From positions 1 to 48,431 of the forward strand of contig NZ_AUGI01000055.1 in assembly GCF_000422585.1 (NCBI RefSeq): a stretch of 48,431 nucleotides of DNA, in the 5' to 3' direction. The translations under genes and the position numbers were made by a program. Shown here piece by piece: positions 43,073 through 48,431 of the stretch; positions within the stretch are counted from its first letter, which is position 1; each line of letters opens with the position of its first letter. The notes beneath the pieces were generated by a model that was not told the DNA's origin, searched no databases, and worked only from the letters and a program-made list of their open reading frames with translations. Origin of the DNA: Hugenholtzia roseola DSM 9546. GTDB taxonomy: Bacteria; Bacteroidota; Bacteroidia; Cytophagales; Bernardetiaceae.

Positions 43073-44516
43073 TTAGAAAAGCGTGCCTTTTGCCTTTTCC
43101 AAATCAATTTTGGCAATAATGGCATCATAAAGAGCCGCATAGTAGTTGGTTTCGGCTTCTTTGTAGGCAGTTTCGGCATTGGTAACTTCCAAATTAGAGC
43201 CTACGCCCTCTTGGTATTTTACCTTCGTTACGCGGAAAATTTCCTTTGCCAGTTCCATGTTTTCTCTTTGGAAAGCGAGTTTGTCGAGGCTATTTTTCAA
43301 AGACAGGGTTGCCTGATTTGCTTGTAACAGAGTGGCACGCTCAAATTCGGACATCTGATTGAGCGTCTTTTTGCGCTCTAATTTGCCCTGCTGTATGAGG
43401 TACATTTTTTGCAGCCCGTCGAAGATGGGAATATTGAGGCTCAATCCGAAAGAGCCATTTCCTATCCACCTATCGGTAAAAAGGGGCAGCAAGGCATCTT
43501 TGACATCAGGCGAACCCATACTGGAGCCGTAATTGGCAAAAAACGCCAAGGTAGGCAAATAGCGCATCTTATACTCTTTCACCTGCAAATCGTTGAGCGA
43601 GAGTTGGGTCTGCAAAAGGCTGTACTCTATGCGTTTGGTAGGGTCTATTGCCATTTCCAAATCCACATTTTGAAGCTGCACATCTTCAATTTTGCCCTGA
43701 ATCGTCAATTCGTCTTCGGCACGCAAGCCCATTTGAAATTTGAGCAAGTCTTTACTCAATTCTATCAGACGGCGGAAATTTTCCTTTTCCATCTTCAAAT
43801 TATTGACACTCACCCGAATACGGTCGGCATCTATCTTTTCGGCGAAACCATTTTGATACAAAGCCTGCGTCTGTTTGTATAGCGAATCGAGGCTGCGGAG
43901 GTTTTCTTCCAAAAGCGTGTAGCGTTGTTCATTGATAAGGACGCTATAAAAAGCCTTGCTTACATTTTCCGCTACCTGAATTTGGGTCTGGGTGATGCTT
44001 TTTTCGGTCAGTTGCGTATAAGTAGAAGCCGCCTTCAAACCCAAGAAATACGAGCCACTGAAAATAAGTTGTTGTAACTCCACTTTTGCCTGCCCGATAT
44101 ATTGGGGCTGAAAAGTTACGGGTACGAAGGTATTAGGCTCTGCGTTGGGGTTTAGAAATTGAGCAGGCAAGAAATTGACAGGTATCTTAAAGTTATCGAT
44201 GACATTGAGCGAGGCATTGACTTGGGGAAGCCCCACAGAACGCACTTCGCCTACACGCGCCTTGGCGATTTCATTGTCTATCATCGCGTTTTGCACGCTC
44301 AAATGGTTCTTGACCGCATATTCTACACAGGCTTGCAGCGTCAGGTTTTCTAACTTTTGTGCCTTTTGAGCAGGCAAAAGTGAATCGAGCGTCTGCGTAT
44401 CTTGGGCTTTCAGACCTGAAAAAGCGGCAAAAAAGCCAACAATCCCTAACCAAAAAAAAAGACTTCTGACGAAAGTCAGCCTTGCGATACGGTCTATTTT
44501 TTAGTGAGAAAAGCAT
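43073..44516 (-). CDS. tolC: TolC-family outer-membrane channel, 5' frame uncertain
   Basis: The mature part (KLENLTLQACVEYAVKNHLS onward, two long helical repeats, ending DLEKAKGTLF) is an intact TolC-like protein of about 430 residues. The open frame has a valid start only at TTG 44377, inside the mature protein. Read further upstream it gives a good signal peptide (FFWLGIVGFFAAFSGLKAQ) but no ATG before a stop at 44503. The ATG at 44516 begins a Lys/Arg-rich start that joins this signal only if one base is lost from the A9 run at 44452-44460. A CTG start at 44479 would also fit. The downstream adaptor and permease follow on the same strand. Confidence 0.85.
44452..44460. repeat. A9 homopolymer in the tolC 5' region
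   Basis: Nine A on the plus strand (T9 in the coding strand) lie between the best ATG start and the signal-peptide hydrophobic core. Eight would join the two frames. Confidence 0.7.
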
Positions 44517-44700
44517 AAAACGAGGAAAAAACTGCATAAAAGTTGGAGCAAGAGAAAGGAGTGAGAAATGGGTGTAAGTAGTGAGAAGCACAAGAGGGGG
44601 ATATATCAAATGCTATTAAATGCTGCCAAAGTCCTACATAAATAAAGCGATTAAAGGTAAGCAACTTCAAATAAGTAGCATTTTGGCTCGAAAAACTACA

Positions 44701-45453
44701 TTAGAAGTCGGGAAATTGTTCCTTTAAATACTGCGCAAAAATTTCATAGCCCTTGGGCGTAACAATGCCAAAGATAAAGTGCTTGAAAAGCTGTATCTGT
44801 ACCGAAGGAATGTGAAACTCTTTCTGCGGAAAAACAGTAGGGTTGAAGCCCATCTGCACTTCTTCCATGCGCAAGACCGCCATCACAAGTGGGTCTATAT
44901 CAGGGCGATACAGTCCTTCCTGAATACCGCGCTGCATATTGGCTTTTACATTTTCCGAAAAGCGTTTTTCCTTTTGCTCTAAAAATAAAGACCACGCCTT
45001 GGGGTAGTATTTCTGCAAATCGTACAATATAGAAGGGTGGAAACTAAGCATAAAACGCTGGTTGTGCTGCATAATGCGCATCACTTCGGCAAGTGCATTT
45101 TCCGCCTGCACAGCGGCATTCGAAATGCAGCCTATCTCCTCTTCTAAATGGTGCTTGACACAATGAAAGATAAGGTCTGCCTTGTCTTCAAAGTATTGGT
45201 AAATCGTCTTTTTAGACACAGAAAGGCGCGTCGCAATTTCGTCCATCGTTACGCTGCGCAAACCGTATTGCCAAAAAAGCTCCTGCGCCTCTACCACCAT
45301 TTTGCGTTGCTGCTCATCGAGGGGGGGGACTATCTCGTCGGCAGTTTCGTCAAAAGGCGGCAAAGGCTCGGCTTCGGGCTTCAAAAAAGAATCCTGCTTT
45401 TGAGGTTTCTCTTCGGGAAGGGGAGCGGTATTATCCGCGTGCGAATTTTCCAT
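44701..45453 (-). CDS. TetR-family transcriptional regulator
   Basis: 250 residues from MENSHADNTAPLPEE; the ORF extends to 45513. After an acidic, proline-rich N-terminal tail (about 50 residues) comes the TetR DNA-binding domain with TMDEIATRLSVSKKTIYQYF (helix-turn-helix). The C-terminal ligand and dimer region is helical and not assignable. The unusual long tail precedes the HTH. It is first in the operon and probably represses it. The operator and promoter are at 45533-45575. Confidence 0.9.
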   Translation of the reverse strand: MENSHADNTAPLPEEKPQKQDSFLKPEAEPLPPFDETADEIVPPLDEQQRKMVVEAQELFWQYGLRSVTMDEIATRLSVSKKTIYQYFEDKADLIFHCVKHHLEEEIGCISNAAVQAENALAEVMRIMQHNQRFMLSFHPSILYDLQKYYPKAWSLFLEQKEKRFSENVKANMQRGIQEGLYRPDIDPLVMAVLRMEEVQMGFNPTVFPQKEFHIPSVQIQLFKHFIFGIVTPKGYEIFAQYLKEQFPDF

Positions 45454-45532
45454 GACACAATTTAGGGAGAACAAAAACAAGCGGTTGGAAAGACTTTGTG
45501 GGCTTTGTTGCAAGGGAGGTTCAAAACCTCTG

Positions 45533-45563
45533 CAAAACTAAGGAAACTTTTTAGACTTACAAA
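45533..45563 (-). promoter_or_regulatory. Promoter of the tetR-tolC-RND operon
   Basis: On the minus strand TTTG (45563-45560), exactly 19 bases, then TAGTTTTG (45540-45533), a near-perfect Bacteroidota promoter. It overlaps the operator palindrome, so TetR bound there would block transcription. Confidence 0.75.
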
Positions 45564-45575
45564 GTTTCCTTAGTT
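45536..45575. promoter_or_regulatory. TetR operator candidate (15-bp inverted repeat)
   Basis: AACTAAGGAAACTTT (45536-45550) and AAAGTTTCCTTAGTT (45561-45575) are perfect inverted repeats with a 10-base spacer, centred between the -33 and -7 boxes. The arrangement is that of an autoregulated TetR repressor. No second copy was found in front of tolC. Confidence 0.75.
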
Positions 45576-45654
45576 CCAAACGGTAAAAAAGTTTTTTTGT
45601 TCGCCTTTTCGCGATTTTTTTTCAAAAAAATGGGTCTTTTGCATCGAGCAGCCT

Positions 45655-45790
45655 CACAAAAACGCAAAATAAAATTTGGACTTAAACCCTAAGGGTCTTG
45701 AAGACCCTTAGGGTTTGGGGTATATGACAAATCACTGCCTTGCACCTACATTTGACTCTGATTTTTAGAACTTAACACCACTACCCCTTC
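45655..45790 (+). repeat. MITE-like element, partial copy
   Basis: Bases 45668-45720 are identical to 251-303 of copy 1, including the 16-bp-arm inverted repeat (45684-45699 and 45701-45716). The right end TTTTTAGAACTTAACACCAC is recognisable. The central palindrome is degenerate and the left end is lost. Confidence 0.7.
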
Positions 45791-45802
45791 ATTTGTCTTA
45801 AA

Positions 45803-46717
45803 TTAGCCCTTATCGTGTTGGCACTTTTTTCGGAAATGTTCGGGCGTTTGTTCGGTCATTTTTTTGAAAAAGCGAACAAAATAAGAAACTTCATTGAAAT
45901 TCAAGCGGTGCGAAATCTGCCCTACGGTTTCGTCTGAATAAAGCAAAAGGCGTTTTGCCTCTAAAAGTAGCCGCTCGTGTAGCACCTCGCTTGCCGTTTT
46001 GCCCAAAACGCGCTTACAAATCACGCTTAGGTGTTTAGAAGAAAGCGACATCAGGTCGGCATATTCTTGTATGCTTCTAATTTTGAGAAAATGCTTTTCT
46101 ACCAAATTTTGGTAGGTGAAAGCCTGCTGCTGCAAATGCGATATATTTTTAAAATAAGCTACCTTTTGTGCCTGCCTGCGGCTGGCTTGGGTGAGCAAAA
46201 GTTCGATATAAAGCCGTACCATATCCATTTTAAAAGCCTCCTCTTGGTTCTGCTCTTGATATATTTTTTCAAAAATATCTACAAAAAAAGTTTGAGAAGT
46301 TTCATCTTCTAAGTATAAAACAGGATTTTTTTGAAGGTGTTGGAAAAAAGGCGACTCCTTCAAATGAATTGCCGAGCGATTGAGCGAAAAAAAATCATTC
46401 GTAAAAAAAATAGAATACCCTTTGACATCAGGCGAAAGTTCCCAAGCATGCACCTGACCGGGCAAAAGAAAGAAAAAAGTATGAGATTTAATTTTATATT
46501 CGTGAAAATCTATAAAATGCTTGCCACTACCTTCGGTAATATAGAGAAGGTCGTAAAAATTATGGCGATGCGGGCGATTCGCAAACTCGAAATGTGCCAC
46601 AATATCTTCGACACGCTTAATTTCAAAGTCTGCTTTTTTTTCTTGCTGTTTTTCCTGAAAACTATCGATACAATAAATCGGGACGCTTTCGGCGTTGGGG
46701 TTTTTAGGGTTTTTCAT
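45803..46717 (-). CDS. AraC-family transcriptional regulator
   Basis: 304 residues. The N-terminal part is a cupin-like ligand domain (NRPHRHNFYDLLYITEGSGK). The C-terminal domain has two helix-turn-helix units (IQEYADLMSLSSKHLSVICKR and VGQISHRLNFNEVSYFVRFF), followed by the family tail FKKMTEQTPEHFRKK. Effector and targets are unknown. No obvious partner gene is adjacent. Confidence 0.93.
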   Translation of the reverse strand: MKNPKNPNAESVPIYCIDSFQEKQQEKKADFEIKRVEDIVAHFEFANRPHRHNFYDLLYITEGSGKHFIDFHEYKIKSHTFFFLLPGQVHAWELSPDVKGYSIFFTNDFFSLNRSAIHLKESPFFQHLQKNPVLYLEDETSQTFFVDIFEKIYQEQNQEEAFKMDMVRLYIELLLTQASRRQAQKVAYFKNISHLQQQAFTYQNLVEKHFLKIRSIQEYADLMSLSSKHLSVICKRVLGKTASEVLHERLLLEAKRLLLYSDETVGQISHRLNFNEVSYFVRFFKKMTEQTPEHFRKKCQHDKG

Positions 46718-46828
46718 ATCAGAATAAAAAAACGGTAAAAGCGATTTTTGTTAGGAGAGGCGAAGGAGCATCAAAAACCAAAGGCTTGCATTTGAAAACA
46801 TACAAACATAACGATTTTTTTTCATATT

Positions 46829-47251
46829 TCAAAGTGCCGCTTGCTGACAAACCGAACAAATCCCTCGCAACAAAAAAGTAGCGTCTTCTACCAAATAACC
46901 CTTCGGAACGACATAAGTGGGCTTAGGGACATTAGAAAGACAATAAATATTCTGACAGACCTTACATTTAAAGTGCAAATGTTCGTCTTGATGCGCATCT
47001 GCTTGGCAATGTTCGCGACAGAGGGCGTACTTGCTCTGCCCCGAATCGTCTAAAACGCGATGCAAAATGCCACTTTCCTCGAAAGTCGTCAGGGTGCGAT
47101 AAATCGTTACGCGGTCGAAGGTATTGCCTACGGAGTCTTCTATATTTTGGTGCGAAAGGGCAACATTTTCATTGATAAAAATTTCTAACACTGCCAAACG
47201 ACAAGGCGTTTTGCGAAGTTGGTGGCGTTGTAAGAGCTGTAAAGGCTTCAT
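46829..47251 (-). CDS. Fur-family transcriptional regulator
   Basis: 140 residues. The DNA-binding winged helix (TPCRLAVLEIFINENVALSH, then VTIYRTLTTFEESGILHRV) leads to the metal-binding dimer domain with EHLHFKCKVCQ and ICSVCQQ. The two CxxC pairs form the structural zinc site. Whether it is Fur, Zur or PerR cannot be told from this sequence alone; the HLHFKC pattern and lack of a His/Asp-rich tail lean toward Zur or PerR-like forms. It is divergent from the M15 peptidase gene. Confidence 0.9.
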   Translation of the reverse strand: MKPLQLLQRHQLRKTPCRLAVLEIFINENVALSHQNIEDSVGNTFDRVTIYRTLTTFEESGILHRVLDDSGQSKYALCREHCQADAHQDEHLHFKCKVCQNIYCLSNVPKPTYVVPKGYLVEDATFLLRGICSVCQQAAL

Positions 47252-47318
47252 AATCAGGGTACAAGGGGGAAAGAAAGTTCGAATTTAACAAAAAAGCGGC
47301 GAAATACCTCGAAATGTG

Positions 47319-47326
47319 TAATTTTG
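47319..47326 (+). promoter_or_regulatory. Promoter -7 box of the M15 peptidase gene
   Basis: TAATTTTG fits TAnnTTTG. It lies in the divergent region, 92 bases before the ATG at 47418. Confidence 0.5.
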
Positions 47327-47417
47327 TGAGTGCAATTTGATACTTCATCATTTTATGCAGCCTTTGGCAGGCTACCACACAAGGGCGGCTTTTTCTCTTT
47401 TTCCCGTTTCAATTTCT

Positions 47418-48341
47418 ATGACAACGCACACTGCTTCTCGCCGTTTAAAGCAAAAAAGGCTCTGGCTCGCTTTGGCTGCCCTTTTTGCCCTTCTTTTTTT
47501 TAGTTTGAAAGAAAAACCCACTTCCCAACACAATCAAGTTGCACCCTTTGGAACAGAAACAGGGGATTCGCTGCCTACACACAACAGCCAAAAGCCGCTT
47601 TCTGACGCTGAAAAAGGCATTTTAGCCCTTGCGCGTGCCTACCCCGACTTTTTCGAAATCGCAGACCAAGTGCCTACCCAAAATGTTTTGGTGTGGAAAG
47701 ATGGCACACGCCTACCTTATGATGATGGCAGAGAAAAAAGCCCCCAAGAACGCTTAGAAAACCCCGATTTGGAAGACCAAATGCAGTATTATCCAAGTGG
47801 CAGGCTCGAAACGCCTCCACAAAAAGGAGAGCAGGCAGGTAGAATCCGTTATGAGCCATTTTTCAAAAAAATGTACGGCAATTCGGCGGCGCAGGTTGCT
47901 CAAAAATTGACAACAGTAGTATGGCTACCCAAACACATTGGTACAAAATTGCAAGTAACTACCGTTAATCAAGTACATCAAAAAGTGAAAACACTTTCCT
48001 TACAATTAGATAGTTTGGTGAGCCTACGCCCCGATTTGAAAAAGTACCTGCAAAATCCCGGTGGTACTTTTAATTGGCGCAACATCAGTGGCACAAACCG
48101 TTTGAGTGCGCATAGTTTCGGCATGACGCTCGATATCAATACCACTTATTCGCACTATTGGCAGTGGAGTGCCAAGACAAAAGACGAAAATGCAACACTT
48201 TCCTATCAAAATCAAATTCCGATGGAAATCGTCGAGCTTTTCGAGGCGCAGGGTTTTATCTGGGGAGGCAAATGGTATCATTTTGACACGATGCACTTCG
48301 AATACCGCCCTGAATTGTTACTTTTCGCTCAAATGCGTTAA
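47418..48341 (+). CDS. M15-family peptidase (D-Ala-D-Ala carboxypeptidase-like)
   Basis: 307 residues from MTTHTASRRLKQKRLW; a start at 47355 or 47337 would add a poor N-terminus. A membrane anchor or signal (LWLALAALFALLFFSL) is followed by a linker and a C-terminal zinc peptidase domain. The metal ligands are suggested by SAHSFGMTLDIN (His, Asp) and KWYHFDTMHFEY (His). VanY/M15 enzymes cut D-amino acid bonds in peptidoglycan stems or related peptides. It probably acts in the periplasm on the cell wall. Confidence 0.85.
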   Translation: MTTHTASRRLKQKRLWLALAALFALLFFSLKEKPTSQHNQVAPFGTETGDSLPTHNSQKPLSDAEKGILALARAYPDFFEIADQVPTQNVLVWKDGTRLPYDDGREKSPQERLENPDLEDQMQYYPSGRLETPPQKGEQAGRIRYEPFFKKMYGNSAAQVAQKLTTVVWLPKHIGTKLQVTTVNQVHQKVKTLSLQLDSLVSLRPDLKKYLQNPGGTFNWRNISGTNRLSAHSFGMTLDINTTYSHYWQWSAKTKDENATLSYQNQIPMEIVELFEAQGFIWGGKWYHFDTMHFEYRPELLLFAQMR

Positions 48342-48431
48342 AAGACAAGAAAACACAATAGTTTTTATTTGAAAAACACAAAAATCCGTCTTAACCTGTC
48401 TAATCTGTGTCGTCTGTGTTCTGAAAAATAG
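48342..48431. other. Downstream intergenic sequence at the window edge
   Basis: AT-rich, no gene or repeat recognised. Confidence 0.5.

Noticed and set aside
44271-44609. A 112-residue protein in the tolC start region
   Set aside because: Its middle part is the tolC leader in another frame and the rest is a shadow of the tolC coding sequence; only the ATG at 44516 is useful, as a tolC start candidate.

Overview
The window looks like chromosomal DNA from a member of the Bacteroidota, probably a Cytophagales-type bacterium; I cannot name the species. Reasons: a small DUF4295 gene sits beside rpmB and rpmG, there is a DUF4286 gene, many promoters fit the phylum's -7 box TAnnTTTG, there are few Shine-Dalgarno sequences, and S9 peptidases, TlpA-type thioredoxins and RND pumps are abundant. 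No rRNA, tRNA, CRISPR array or complete insertion sequence was seen.

Layout. 1-9.5 kb: outer-membrane protein, alaS, a PspC-domain protein, queA, two small membrane proteins, a Crp-type regulator and comB. 9.5-11 kb: rpmB-rpmG-DUF4295 (minus strand) and a divergent RRM RNA-binding protein. 11.3-19.3 kb: prolyl oligopeptidase with a broken frame, a C-terminal processing protease, an FtsX-type ABC permease and a CtlX-like hydrolase. 19.2-26.7 kb: an AT-rich FCP1-like phosphatase, an orphan membrane-fusion protein, a J-domain/TPR membrane protein, a STAS-like protein, two TlpA-type proteins and a DinB protein. 26.7-28.8 kb: an AT-rich two-gene unit of an ABC-type ATPase and a putative PD-(D/E)XK nuclease, the best candidate here for an undescribed (probably defence) system. 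29-33.6 kb: an RND adaptor and permease. 34.2-38.0 kb: a lipoprotein, dipeptidyl peptidase IV, a GNAT acetyltransferase and DUF4286. 38.3-45.5 kb: a second RND system read as tetR-tolC-adaptor-permease. 45.8-48.4 kb: AraC and Fur-family regulators and an M15 peptidase.

Intergenic regions carry a dispersed, non-coding repeat family: elements of about 165-173 bp with terminal inverted repeats of about 24 bp (CAGTRATGTTAARTTCT) and an internal palindrome. It is MITE-like. Three copies are near complete and at least five are decayed, some nested in a larger composite.

Two genes (prolyl oligopeptidase and tolC) have reading frames that join only if one base is changed in a homopolymer. These may be sequencing errors, true mutations or slippage switches, and they need raw-read checking. 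All functional calls rest on reading motifs by eye; no database search was run.
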